Assembly: GCA_026713745.1 (NCBI GenBank)
Contig: JAPONU010000353.1
Span: forward strand, 1 to 12,763
Length of the DNA: 12,763 nucleotides
Source: a bacterium
Lineage (GTDB): Bacteria > Actinomycetota > Acidimicrobiia > Acidimicrobiales > CATQHL01
Reading direction: 5' to 3'
Shown here: piece after piece, positions 1 to 5,977 of the stretch
Position numbering within the stretch: the first letter of the stretch is position 1
How the letters are laid out: the number at the start of each line of letters is the position of its first letter
Notes under the pieces: generated by a model
What the model was told of the DNA's origin: nothing
What the model saw: only the letters and a program-made list of their open reading frames with translations
The model's database searches: none
Program-made: the position numbers and the translations under genes

Positions 1-279
1 AGAGGGCGCTGCGCCGGCGGTGAGTACGCCCGAATACACAACAGGGACAGGAAGCGTGTGAGCGGAGAAGTTCCCCGATCCGAAGCGTTCCTTCCCCGCC
101 TGAACAGCAGACGCATGGTCGTCAAAGGCCTGAATGACCACACGGTCAACCATGAGCACGGCGCATGCCCCGTACTCGGCGATCAGATCATCCTCCTGTT
201 CGCGCAGCGCTTCGGCGTTCGTGAGCAATTGCCCGAACAGCCGATGAGGCCCACGAGTAGGCTTGGTGTCGGTGTGCAT
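1..279 (-). CDS. Partial small protein, DUF5678-like pattern; 3' end lies beyond the left edge
   Basis: The first 93 codons read openly to the window edge, so the gene is incomplete. After an N-terminal stretch of about 25 residues, the protein shows an acidic helix (EQEDDLIAEYG), a short strand (AVLMVDRVV), then FDDH, an alanine-rich helix and RFGSGNFSAH. This alternation resembles small DUF5678-type proteins, which often sit directly upstream of retropepsin-like aspartyl protease genes. That assignment is from memory of the pattern and is tentative. The ATG at 279 lies 42 bases after the stop of the 92-residue gene and in the same frame as it, so it is probably the third gene of the RelA/SpoT operon. 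No strong ribosome binding site is visible, so the start could be elsewhere. Confidence 0.55.
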   Translation of the reverse strand, partial: MHTDTKPTRGPHRLFGQLLTNAEALREQEDDLIAEYGACAVLMVDRVVIQAFDDHASAVQAGKERFGSGNFSAHTLPVPVVYSGVLTAGAAPS

Positions 280-321
280 CGCGTATTCCGGCAGCGTGCT
301 CGAGATGTTGTGGGCGGCGTC

Positions 322-600
322 TCAGCCGGCGGCCAGCTCCGGGGCGGGCCACAGCAGGTCGGCGTATTTCTCGAGCGAGAAGTCGGTCTCAAAGTAGATC
401 GGGTGCGTGACGCGGATGGCCCGCTCGGAGTCGGCGCCCAGCAACACCACCTCGATGTGCGGCCGGTCGGCGAACTCGCGCTCCCGCTCCCCGTAGGCGT
501 CGACGGCCTTCCGGCCGTCGTGGAACCGCTCCATGTTCGCCAGCCGCCGCTCGGAGCGGTCGTAGGTGAGGAGGAAGTGGATGGTCTTGCCCCTAGCCAT
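322..600 (-). CDS. 92-residue partner of the RelA/SpoT-like protein (candidate antitoxin)
   Basis: I do not recognise the family. The protein begins MARGKTIHFLLTYDRSER, then has a charged middle (GEREREFADRPHIEVVLLGADSE) and ends ADLLWPAPELAAG. There is no signal peptide or membrane segment, and it looks like a compact alpha/beta cytoplasmic protein. The start is unusually well supported: AAGGAGG lies about eight bases upstream, inside the end of the RelA/SpoT-like gene, and the ATG overlaps that gene's stop by 8 bases (ATGGCTAG). Such tight translational coupling to a small alarmone synthetase is the layout of toxSAS toxin-antitoxin pairs. A role as antitoxin or regulator of the upstream enzyme is therefore reasonable but inferred, with no sequence match behind it. 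Confidence 0.8.
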   Translation of the reverse strand: MARGKTIHFLLTYDRSERRLANMERFHDGRKAVDAYGEREREFADRPHIEVVLLGADSERAIRVTHPIYFETDFSLEKYADLLWPAPELAAG

Positions 601-1345
601 GGATCCCGCCTCCTTGCCCGGCATCGCTGTCGAGGAGAGCCCACGCTGCTGCCTGCAACTCATCGTACTCCGCCCTGAAGACCCTGCTGACCGGCCAGCC
701 CGCCTCGTTGATCGCATACCCCTCGGACAGCCGCCGGAGCCAGTCGTGCACGACCTCATGGCCGTCACCGCTCTTGTAGTCGACGCCGCTTATGACCACG
801 AGCGTCTCGACGAGCTTCGCCCACTGGTGCTGCAGCCGTGTGCGGAGTTGCACCTCGATGCGCCGACCGTCGTAGCGGGTCCAGATGTGCAGCCCTCGAT
901 ATCCCGACGAGCGCGGGTTAGTGACGTAGTCGCGCACGGCGTCCTCGACACCGTTTCGGTTGAAACTGTTGCGGGTGAACCTGGCCAGCACGTGCGCGAC
1001 CTCCGTCTGCGTCGCGAACACCGCCCGGCAGCCTCCGATGTCCTGCATGCTCGACAGCTTCATCGTCGGAAGCCGCCGCAGCTTATCCACAATCGTCGGT
1101 GTCCTCTTGAGACGCTGGCCGAACTCGACGGCCTGCAAGCCCTCCGTGTCCACGCACGACCGGAGGCCCGTCCGGGCCTTCCGCAACGGTTCACGGTGCT
1201 CAGATCGGAACACCTCGACGACGACGATCTCGGTGTCGAGTTCGGCTCGCGACAGCGGCGGGCCGTCGCCGGTCAGGTGACGCCGCAGGGCCCGACCGGC
1301 CCGGTCGATGCGCCCCTTGGAGTACGGCAGGTCGTCTGGCACCAC
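593..1345 (-). CDS. RelA/SpoT-domain (p)ppGpp synthetase-like protein (small alarmone synthetase, possible toxSAS)
   Basis: This 250-residue protein carries the RelA/SpoT nucleotidyltransferase fold. The visible marks are the N-terminal PYSKGRIDRAG motif seen in one branch of RelA/SpoT-domain proteins, the RLKR...KL..LP region, SMQDIGGCRAVF (about residues 100-111), the SSGYRGLHIW block, and IEVQLRTRLQHQWA with the conserved Glu/Gln/Arg of the synthetase site. It has no HD hydrolase, TGS or ACT domain, so it is a stand-alone synthetase-type enzyme. The family transfers pyrophosphate from ATP to GTP, GDP or tRNA 3' ends. The substrate here cannot be read from sequence. GTG at 1345 is the chosen start. 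A TAGGTT-like -10 about four bases upstream and the lack of a ribosome binding site suggest a leaderless mRNA. The downstream 92-residue gene is translationally coupled. A toxSAS role is inference. Confidence 0.9.
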   Translation of the reverse strand: MVPDDLPYSKGRIDRAGRALRRHLTGDGPPLSRAELDTEIVVVEVFRSEHREPLRKARTGLRSCVDTEGLQAVEFGQRLKRTPTIVDKLRRLPTMKLSSMQDIGGCRAVFATQTEVAHVLARFTRNSFNRNGVEDAVRDYVTNPRSSGYRGLHIWTRYDGRRIEVQLRTRLQHQWAKLVETLVVISGVDYKSGDGHEVVHDWLRRLSEGYAINEAGWPVSRVFRAEYDELQAAAWALLDSDAGQGGGIHG

Positions 1346-1348
1346 TGC

Positions 1349-1354
1349 AACCTA
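1349..1354 (-). promoter_or_regulatory. Candidate -10 element of the RelA/SpoT operon
   Basis: On the minus strand TAGGTT lies four bases before the GTG start. No ribosome binding site separates them, so transcription could begin at the start codon. A clear -35 is not visible. This is the only promoter-like signal seen there. Confidence 0.3.
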
Positions 1355-1472
1355 TCGGCACGACGGCGACCGCTACCGTGCCCGCAACACGGCAGCGACG
1401 CTCGGTGAGCGCCATGCCAACCGGCGAGAAGGTCTACGGCTGCAGCTCGAGCGGCCGACGGCTGCTGGCCTT

Positions 1473-1686
1473 ATGTACTCCGACACCGGCGGCGACGGAC
1501 CGGTGATATCGCTGCCGGGGTCTTGAATGAACGGGACCCTGTGGGACCCCGTCGTGGCGGACCTGCGGGGTCGCTATCACTGCATCATCCCGGAGCTGCC
1601 GTTCGGCGCGCACGCCACGCCGATGCCCGACGACGCCGACCTCTCCCTGCCGGCGCGCCACCCTGATCGCCGCGTTCCTCCGCCGC
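1473..1686 (+). pseudogene. Alpha/beta-hydrolase remnant 1 (N-terminal piece)
   Basis: The translation shows the N-terminal part of an alpha/beta-hydrolase of the haloalkane-dehalogenase-like type: YSDTGGDGPVI, a damaged nucleophile-proximal HG loop, MNGTLWDPVVADLRGRY, then LPFGAH and MPDDADLSLPA. Three lesions show that it is dead. There is an in-frame TGA at 1524 exactly where the HG-x-x-M segment should be. A frameshift near 1655 moves the ATLIAAFLRR helix into another frame. All sequence after that helix is missing, including the nucleophile elbow, and the fragment runs into the 3' end of the convergent PLD-like gene. Two more fragments of closely related sequence occur at 4397 and 8240. 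Confidence 0.75.
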
Positions 1687-1706
1687 ACAGTGGGGCCGGC
1701 CGCGCC

Positions 1707-3206
1707 TCAGGAGGCCTTGTCGGCCGGTGGATCGTCTCCCGTGATGCGGTCTGGTGTAGCGGGCGCCCAGTCAAAGTACGCCCTCTCCCCGCCAACGCCG
1801 CGGCGCTCGAGATAGGAGTTCCGGGCGACGCCAGCGCCACAGGGGCTGTAGCCCACAGTCCCGGTCGTGCTCGCCCAAGATCCCAGGTCCGGATCCAGCA
1901 CGACCGCCCGGCAGGCCACAGGCGAGCGCACCGCCACCGCCCACACCGCCTGCGCGCCACCCTCGCCGGGATTCGGCGCAAGCACCGACACCTCCCACGG
2001 CGTCTGCCCCGCCGCCTGAGTGGAGAATGTGAGCGGGACCTCCTCCTCGCCGATGGCCTGCGCCAGTTCCGACGTCGCCGGAATCACCAAACCCATGCCC
2101 TCCAACGCCGCGACACTCGCAGCCGCGAAACCGCCCTCGGCCTCAAACACCGACCTCGCCGCCTCGACGACCACCGACAAAGCCGACACCGCCGCATCAT
2201 CCAACTCACCAACCCGCCCACCACCGTCCGCTGCCGCATCGGCGACGGCTTCTTCCGTGGCCGCCACAGTTCCCTCGCCCTGTTCGGGTTCCCCGATCGA
2301 GCGCTCACCATCGGACACCGTCGTTGGGGGAGTTGACTCTGGATCCGATTCGTCCGGCCCGGACTGCGGCTGCTCGGACCGCTCGGGGACCGGCGAACCC
2401 GGTTGCGGCGCAACGTCGGTCCGTGGCGGCGCCTCTGGTGGTTCTGCCGATGTCGCGCCCGGCGACCCGGAGGGCGCCGGCGGAGTGGTGCCGGGCTCCG
2501 CTCGGTCCCTGAACACCGAGCAAAGACCCACCAGCAGGAGGAGCCCTGCCAGAGCGACACCGAAACCGGCGCGAGAAGACCGACGGGGCCCCCGACCGCC
2601 TCCGGTCCGTTGCACCGGTGGACGGCCTCCGCCGCCACGGGGCGCAGGGCGACGCTGTGAGGCTCCTCCCACGGTGTCGTTCCTCCGGCTCGCGGCGCCG
2701 GCGGAGGTCTGCGGGCCTTCGTCGCCGGCATCACTGATGTATCCCGCGATGCGTTCACCGGCGCGACGCCCTCTCGCGCAGATACCCCGGGTCTGCTGCC
2801 ACACAGCGGGAAGTTCCTCCGCCGAAACTGTGACGACGGTTTCCTCGTTACGAAAGAGCCCGGCATCGGTGAGATTCGCCGACCCCACAAGGCCCGCCAC
2901 CGCCTCGCCACCGCCGGGCGACCCTACAACGAAGACCTTCTGGTGCACGAGCGGAGCCCCTTGCCGGTATCCCGACAGAACGTCCACGTCTGCGCGAGCC
3001 AAGAACTCCAACGCCGCTCGACGGTCCTGCGGCTGGCCCAAGAAGAGGCGTCGCCGGGTGTCGCCGATCAGCAGGGTCACCGGCCGCTCGGCGGCATGCC
3101 GCTCCAACCACGCCAGCCCCGTCACGTCGGCGTAGCCGACGACCACATAGAGCCGCCCCGGGGGAGCGTTCCTCAGGAACTCCTCGATCCTGCTCGCAAC
3201 CGGCAT
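1707..3206 (-). CDS. PLD-like nuclease-fold protein with one membrane segment and a pilin-like outer domain
   Basis: The 499-residue protein has four parts. Residues 1-150 form a phospholipase-D-like half: strands, then HQK (H88, K90), then GLVGSANLTDAG (108-116), the usual HxK...GSxN signature with a single HKD motif. Residues 165-212 are basic and Gly/Pro/Arg-rich. Residues 214-232 (GFGVALAGLLLLVGLCSVF) are one membrane helix. Residues 235-335 form a Pro/Ser/Glu-rich disordered linker. Residues 336-499 resemble a type IV pilin-like globular domain lacking its own N-terminal helix (helix AARSVFEAEGGFAAASVAALE, then cysteines 432 and 456). By the positive-inside rule the PLD part is cytoplasmic and the tail is outside. 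PLD families with one motif usually dimerise and cleave nucleic acids or lipids. GGGAGGCG precedes the ATG. The function is unknown, and a membrane-tethered defence nuclease is one possibility. Confidence 0.85.
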   Translation of the reverse strand: MPVASRIEEFLRNAPPGRLYVVVGYADVTGLAWLERHAAERPVTLLIGDTRRRLFLGQPQDRRAALEFLARADVDVLSGYRQGAPLVHQKVFVVGSPGGGEAVAGLVGSANLTDAGLFRNEETVVTVSAEELPAVWQQTRGICARGRRAGERIAGYISDAGDEGPQTSAGAASRRNDTVGGASQRRPAPRGGGGRPPVQRTGGGRGPRRSSRAGFGVALAGLLLLVGLCSVFRDRAEPGTTPPAPSGSPGATSAEPPEAPPRTDVAPQPGSPVPERSEQPQSGPDESDPESTPPTTVSDGERSIGEPEQGEGTVAATEEAVADAAADGGGRVGELDDAAVSALSVVVEAARSVFEAEGGFAAASVAALEGMGLVIPATSELAQAIGEEEVPLTFSTQAAGQTPWEVSVLAPNPGEGGAQAVWAVAVRSPVACRAVVLDPDLGSWASTTGTVGYSPCGAGVARNSYLERRGVGGERAYFDWAPATPDRITGDDPPADKAS

Positions 3207-3309
3207 CAGCAGCGCCTCCCGGCCGATCGGGACAAACCGATCATCCTCACGTCAAGCATGCCCCGGCCATGAGACTCAGCACACGCCTAGCATCGAATCG
3301 GAGCCAGCG

Positions 3310-3585
3310 ATGCCAGACACACCCGCCCCGCCGCCGAGCGACCCGCCGCCCGAGGACCTCGATGAGGACTACGACCCGGCCGACAAGTTCGGCGCCCCGA
3401 CCCCGATCCGGGTCGTTACCCTCGATCAGGCGTTCCTCCGCGTCGTCGCGAACGACCTCCACGAGGAATCCGGCTTCGACCCCGAGGTCGGCGACGCGCT
3501 GAACATCTACGGCGAGCGGGGCCCCGACCCGATCCTCCCCGACGACTTCGACCTGGAGGCCTACTTCCGCCGCTACGGCCTGTAG
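3310..3585 (+). CDS. Acidic 91-residue protein, copy 1 of a duplicated gene
   Basis: I do not recognise the family. The protein opens with a proline-rich, strongly acidic tail (PAPPPSDPPPEDLDEDYDP) that is probably disordered. It continues with a compact domain, IRVVTLDQAFLRVVANDLHEESGF, then DALNIYGERGPDPILPDDFD, and ends LEAYFRRYGL. An almost identical protein is encoded at 7956-8231. GGAG about eight bases upstream supports the ATG. The sequence just before it (GCCTAGCATCGAATCGGAGCCAGCG) matches that before copy 2, where GCCTAG is the end of the preceding gene. Copy 1 therefore seems to have carried along the last bases of a neighbour it no longer has. The gene is divergent from the PLD-like gene and 103 bases from it. 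It has no membrane segment and no predicted enzyme motif. Confidence 0.85.
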   Translation: MPDTPAPPPSDPPPEDLDEDYDPADKFGAPTPIRVVTLDQAFLRVVANDLHEESGFDPEVGDALNIYGERGPDPILPDDFDLEAYFRRYGL

Positions 3586-3659
3586 CCGCCCACCGGCGAG
3601 GCGGACCCACAGGAGTTACTTCCGCTCCCGCGAATAACTGGTAGGCTGTAGATATTCCT

Positions 3660-3692
3660 CCCCGCCTTTCCGGCCAGCCGGGAATGGCGGGG
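3660..3692. terminator. Strong hairpin after copy 1 (terminator or leader element)
   Basis: CCCCGCC (3660-3666) pairs with GGCGGGG (3686-3692), and inside it CCGG pairs with CCGG across a CCAG loop, with a small internal loop between the two stems. No T-run follows, so a classical intrinsic terminator is not certain. A TAGGCT -10-like motif at 3642-3647 would instead place the hairpin near the 5' end of a transcript entering the next small gene. Confidence 0.4.
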
Positions 3693-3750
3693 CTTATCGT
3701 TCCGGCGAGAAGCCCCGGTGTGACGTGTTCAGGTGCGGCGAAGTGACCCC

Positions 3751-3975
3751 ATGGATGAGATCACGATGACCCCCGCCGACGAGCACGAGTTCTACGGCAG
3801 GCCCGAGAACCAAGTGCCCCAGGGTCCGTCCCGGCGACGCCCGCAGCCGGACGACCAGCCTCCCAGCCAGGCTCTGCTCGAAACGCTCGACATCCTCAGC
3901 GACTCCGACACAATGAGCGCCCTCGCCGAGGCCGAAGCCGACCTCGCCGCCGGCGACCTCACTACGCTCGACTGA
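3751..3975 (+). CDS. Chimeric antitoxin-like small protein (CopG-type N-terminus, Phd/YefM-type C-terminus)
   Basis: The 74-residue product joins two pieces that normally belong to different antitoxins. Residues 1-30 (DEITMTPADEHEFYGRPENQ, then PQGPSRRR) look like the disordered leader of CopG/BrnA-type antitoxins. Residues 38-74 (SQALLETLDILSDSDTMSALAEAEADLAAGDLTTLD) match the typical toxin-binding tail of Phd/YefM-type antitoxins. Both DNA-binding domains, the ribbon-helix-helix of the first type and the Phd fold of the second, are missing between them. This suggests a deletion that fused two neighbouring systems. The ATG at 3751 is preferred over the GTG at 3733 because the recognisable leader begins there. 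A toxin stub follows. The gene may be expressed but is probably not a functional repressor. Confidence 0.55.
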   Translation: MDEITMTPADEHEFYGRPENQVPQGPSRRRPQPDDQPPSQALLETLDILSDSDTMSALAEAEADLAAGDLTTLD

Positions 3976-3988
3976 ACAACCAACACCC

Positions 3989-4080
3989 CAACTGACCCGC
4001 CGGGCCCGCAAGAACCTAGACGGCCTGCCGCCGGCTCTCTCCAACCTGGTAGCAGCGATCAGGCGACGGGTGGTCGAGGG
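3989..4080 (+). pseudogene. RelE/ParE-like toxin stub
   Basis: Fourteen bases after the antitoxin-like gene, the reading frame gives QLTRRARKNLDGLPPALSNL, which has the look of the first helix pair of RelE/ParE toxins. A start codon with the usual first strand is missing, and the text beyond about 4080 no longer resembles the family, although the frame stays open to 4264. The position straight after a Phd/YefM-type tail supports a toxin remnant. The match is short, and another basic helix-rich protein would fit too. Confidence 0.4.
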
Positions 4081-4222
4081 CGACCGTCGCCTAGATGCCC
4101 TGGGCTCGATGCTGGCCGCAGTGCGCATGCTGCCAAACAACGCCAACGCGACCACGCACAGCGGGCCCCTATACGAACGAGATCGTCCTGTTCTGAACCG
4201 GCCCGATCGTTGCGGCCATCGG

Positions 4223-4338
4223 CCCCACGCGCCTATCGTGGGGGGTGCCTGTCGGTTCGGCTAGTAGGCGACAGCCGAATGCAGCCGAAATACCGCGGCA
4301 ACGGGACCCCGGAACGCACGGGGTCCCTTTCCTTTTCC
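4223..4338 (+). ncRNA. Candidate short structured RNA ending in the 4303-4338 terminator
   Basis: A run of stems lies in this otherwise gene-free stretch: CCCCACG/CGTGGGG (4223-4243, seven-base loop), CTGTCG/CGACAG (4249-4274), a competing pair TTCGGCT/AGCCGAA (4256-4279), then the terminator hairpin. I see no clear promoter. This is a structural suspicion only. Confidence 0.25.
4303..4338 (+). terminator. Intrinsic terminator
   Basis: GGGACCCCG (4303-4311) pairs perfectly with CGGGGTCCC (4319-4327) across a seven-base loop and is followed by TTTCCTTTTCC. This is the clearest rho-independent terminator in the window, yet no intact gene lies just upstream. It may end the remnant toxin-antitoxin transcript or a small RNA. 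Confidence 0.8.
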
Positions 4339-4396
4339 AACACGCCGTTCCGCGTCGACGGGGTCGCCGGCATCCGACAGGAACCGACACCAGTGT

Positions 4397-4621
4397 CGTG
4401 TCCCGGATCTGCCGTTCGGCGCGCACCCCGCGCCGATGCCCGATGACGCCGACCTCTCCCTGCCGGCGCTCGCCACCCTATTCGCCGAGTCCCTCACCGA
4501 ATTGGACCTACACCAGGTCACACTCGTCTGCAACGATTGGGGCGGCGCGCAACTCGTCATCGGCCCCGGCGGCACCTTCCTGACCGACCACCTCTGCACC
4601 TTCGTCGCCGCGAATACTTGA
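4397..4621 (+). pseudogene. Alpha/beta-hydrolase remnant 2 (central piece)
   Basis: The fragment starts abruptly at RVPDLPFGAH and continues MPDDADLSLPALATLFAE, ELDLHQVTLVCNDWGGAQLV, IGPGGT. VCNDWGGAQ is the nucleophile elbow of haloalkane-dehalogenase-like hydrolases, with Asp as the nucleophile. The N-terminal strands with the HG oxyanion loop are absent, and the frame ends at 4619-4621 soon after the elbow, so the rest of the core, the cap and the catalytic His are missing. It overlaps remnant 1 from LPFGAH to LSLPA with only a few base differences and matches remnant 3 from LSLPALAT onward. No ribosome binding site or start suits a real gene. Confidence 0.8.
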
Positions 4622-4752
4622 CGCCAGCGGTTCCCACGTCCGTACGAGCCCTAACCCGTTTCCCGTCCCCCGAGTTGCGCCAATCGGTGCCGACGGCACA
4701 GGCTGAGAGCCGCACCCCAAGGTCATCGTGGGCTTGACCGGAGGGAGGGCTT

Positions 4753-4990
4753 ATGGCCGTCGAAATGGCGATCTGGCGAATGACCGACGACGGACCGCAC
4801 CCGTTGGTGTCGTCGCCGCTGGATTCCGAGCAGCGTCTCGAGGACCTGGAGCAGATCTACCTCGACTAACCCCTCCGTCTTCCGCCACTTCGCCGACGGC
4901 GGCCACGAGTACCTGGCCCGGACGTGGCTACTCGATCCCCACCAGGTCGAGGACAAGGGGCGCTTCGGATTTCAGAGCCACGAAAGGTGA
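4753..4990 (+). pseudogene. NucS/DUF91-like nuclease remnant with the catalytic middle deleted
   Basis: An ATG with a good ribosome binding site (GAGGGAGGG) opens a 38-codon frame. It gives MAVEMAIWRMTDDGPHPLV, SSPLDSEQRLEDL and stops at 4867-4869. This is the typical N-terminus of PDDEXK-fold proteins related to NucS/DUF91, which normally continues with the nuclease core. In another frame directly after it, FRHFADGGHEYLARTWLLDP matches the C-terminal part of the same kind of protein. The D...E-x-K core between the two, usually over 150 residues, is gone and the junction is out of frame. The remnant ends two bases before the 84-base inverted repeat. It shows internal deletion rather than simple truncation. 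The family assignment rests on remembered family patterns. Confidence 0.6.
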
Positions 4991-4991
4991 A

Positions 4992-5075
4992 AGCGCGCGG
5001 TCGCTCATCGTGAAGGTGTCGCGACACGACCGTCGTCCTCGCGAGACCCGGAACCGACACCCAGAGGCGGGTACA
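4992..5075 (+). repeat. Left arm of an 84-base inverted repeat
   Basis: This stretch, starting AGCGCGCGGTCGCTCAT and ending GGCGGGTACA, is the reverse complement of 5608-5691 at 82 of 84 positions; the differences are at 5063 and 5065. Its length and fidelity far exceed chance. It begins two bases after the nuclease remnant. Confidence 0.9.
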
Positions 5076-5607
5076 GACCTGCGTCACGTGTAGGAGTGAA
5101 CGCCTTGACTACGCGCTCTTGTGGGCACTCTAGACCAGTGGAAAGGCGTCTTGACGAGGGATTTCGAACATGACTGATCTGTCTGCTGTTAACAGGCGAC
5201 CCGACCCCAGCACACCCGATCCGATCAAGGCAACTGCACACCTGAGATCCAGCGGCCAGCCTGGACGCAGTCTCGCGTGCCCCTGGCGTCGCTAGTTGTT
5301 GACGACGCCGTGACTACCGAGCGGGAAATCCGGGCAAGGCCGAGGTGACCGAGTTGCCGTTTTCTTGTTCCCCGAGTAGCCCCGCAGCAATGTGAATCTG
5401 GGAGCACTCAGACACGCCCCTGAAGTCGTCGGCGACACCGCGATTAGGCGAGTCCGCCACGCCACGCACTCTCTGCGCTCCCTGACCGCTGCCGCGCCCG
5501 AATCGTGGATCCTGCCGTCGCGGTCGTGGTTTTGGCTCCGCCGTCACCGCTGTACGGGTACGCAAGCAGTCGGCCCATCCGCCTACGTGGAGTTCAGCAC
5601 ACCGACG
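5076..5607. other. 532-base gene-free interior between the inverted repeats
   Basis: No reading frame here has a credible start, ribosome binding site or recognisable protein, and I see no transposase fragment. The stretch could be the core of a non-autonomous mobile element or the relic of an insertion sequence whose transposase has been lost. Confidence 0.5.
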
Positions 5608-5691
5608 TGTACCCGCCCCCGGGTGTCGGTTCCGGGTCTCGCGAGGACGACGGTCGTGTCGCGACACCTTCACGATGAGCGACCGCGCGCT
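5608..5691 (-). repeat. Right arm of the 84-base inverted repeat
   Basis: Reverse-complement partner of 4992-5075 with 82 of 84 matches. The pair bounds exactly 700 bases. The bases just outside the two arms show no convincing target-site duplication. Confidence 0.9.
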
Positions 5692-5777
5692 CTAACACAA
5701 TTCGCGGCGAGTTTATTCCCGCTCATCGGCAAATTCCGGGCCTATTGGCGGTCTCGCAACTTCGGCCGCTCTATTCC

Positions 5778-5840
5778 CGTTCTATTCGAGGGGGTTCCGA
5801 ATCAGCGGGATCCCCTTCTGACCTCCGGTTTCACGGCTAG
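5778..5840 (+). repeat. 63-base sequence related to 12432-12493 (left copy)
   Basis: It shares an exact 15-base opening (CGTTCTATTCGAGGG), a C-run followed by CTGA, and TTTCACG then CTAG with a second copy about 6.65 kb away in the same orientation. Between the conserved ends the bases differ, but both copies can pair a G-run with a C-run. The two copies bracket the AbiEi to reverse-transcriptase segment. Confidence 0.65.
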
Positions 5841-5914
5841 CCCCGTCTTCTGGCCGCCAATTCGCTCGCTAACCGGTGTGTTCGAGTGTCGCTCCGCGGG
5901 CGTGCAAGGATTGG

Positions 5915-5943
5915 TTGCCTATATTCACTATTAGTGCTAGATT
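5915..5943 (+). promoter_or_regulatory. Promoter of the AbiEi gene
   Basis: TTGCCT (5915-5920) and TAGATT (5938-5943) are separated by exactly 17 bases, close to the consensus for housekeeping sigma factors. The start codon is about 29 bases beyond the -10, with AAGG eight bases before it. Confidence 0.7.
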
Positions 5944-5977
5944 CACAATCGTTGTGAATAAGGTTCCCATAGTGAAT
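5923..5977. promoter_or_regulatory. Nested double-palindrome operator over the AbiEi promoter
   Basis: Four half-sites share one centre at 5950. The inner arms are ATTCACAA (5941-5948) and TTGTGAAT (5952-5959). The outer arms are ATTCACTA (5923-5930) and TAGTGAAT (5970-5977). Successive half-sites on each side are 18 bases apart. The array covers the spacer, the -10 and the GTG start codon, which is ideal for autorepression by the AbiEi protein. Confidence 0.8.

Noticed and set aside
58..678. Plus-strand frame of 206 codons at the left edge
   Set aside because: It is antisense to the 92-residue gene and the partial gene, both of which have better codon bias, and the 92-residue gene has a strong ribosome binding site.
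2020..3135. Long plus-strand frame of 371 codons opposite the PLD-like gene
   Set aside because: It is the antisense of a repetitive GC-rich linker. Its Pro/Ser/Ala/Arg-rich product has no motif, whereas the minus frame shows PLD motifs, a membrane helix and a ribosome binding site.
4380..4391. GGAACCGACACC 12-mer shared with the 84-base inverted repeat
   Set aside because: The match stops after 12 bases and lies beside a short palindrome of its own, so it is too short to call a third copy of the repeat.
5076..5607. Transposase remnant inside the inverted-repeat island
   Set aside because: All frames were read by eye and none gave a DDE, tyrosine or serine recombinase motif.
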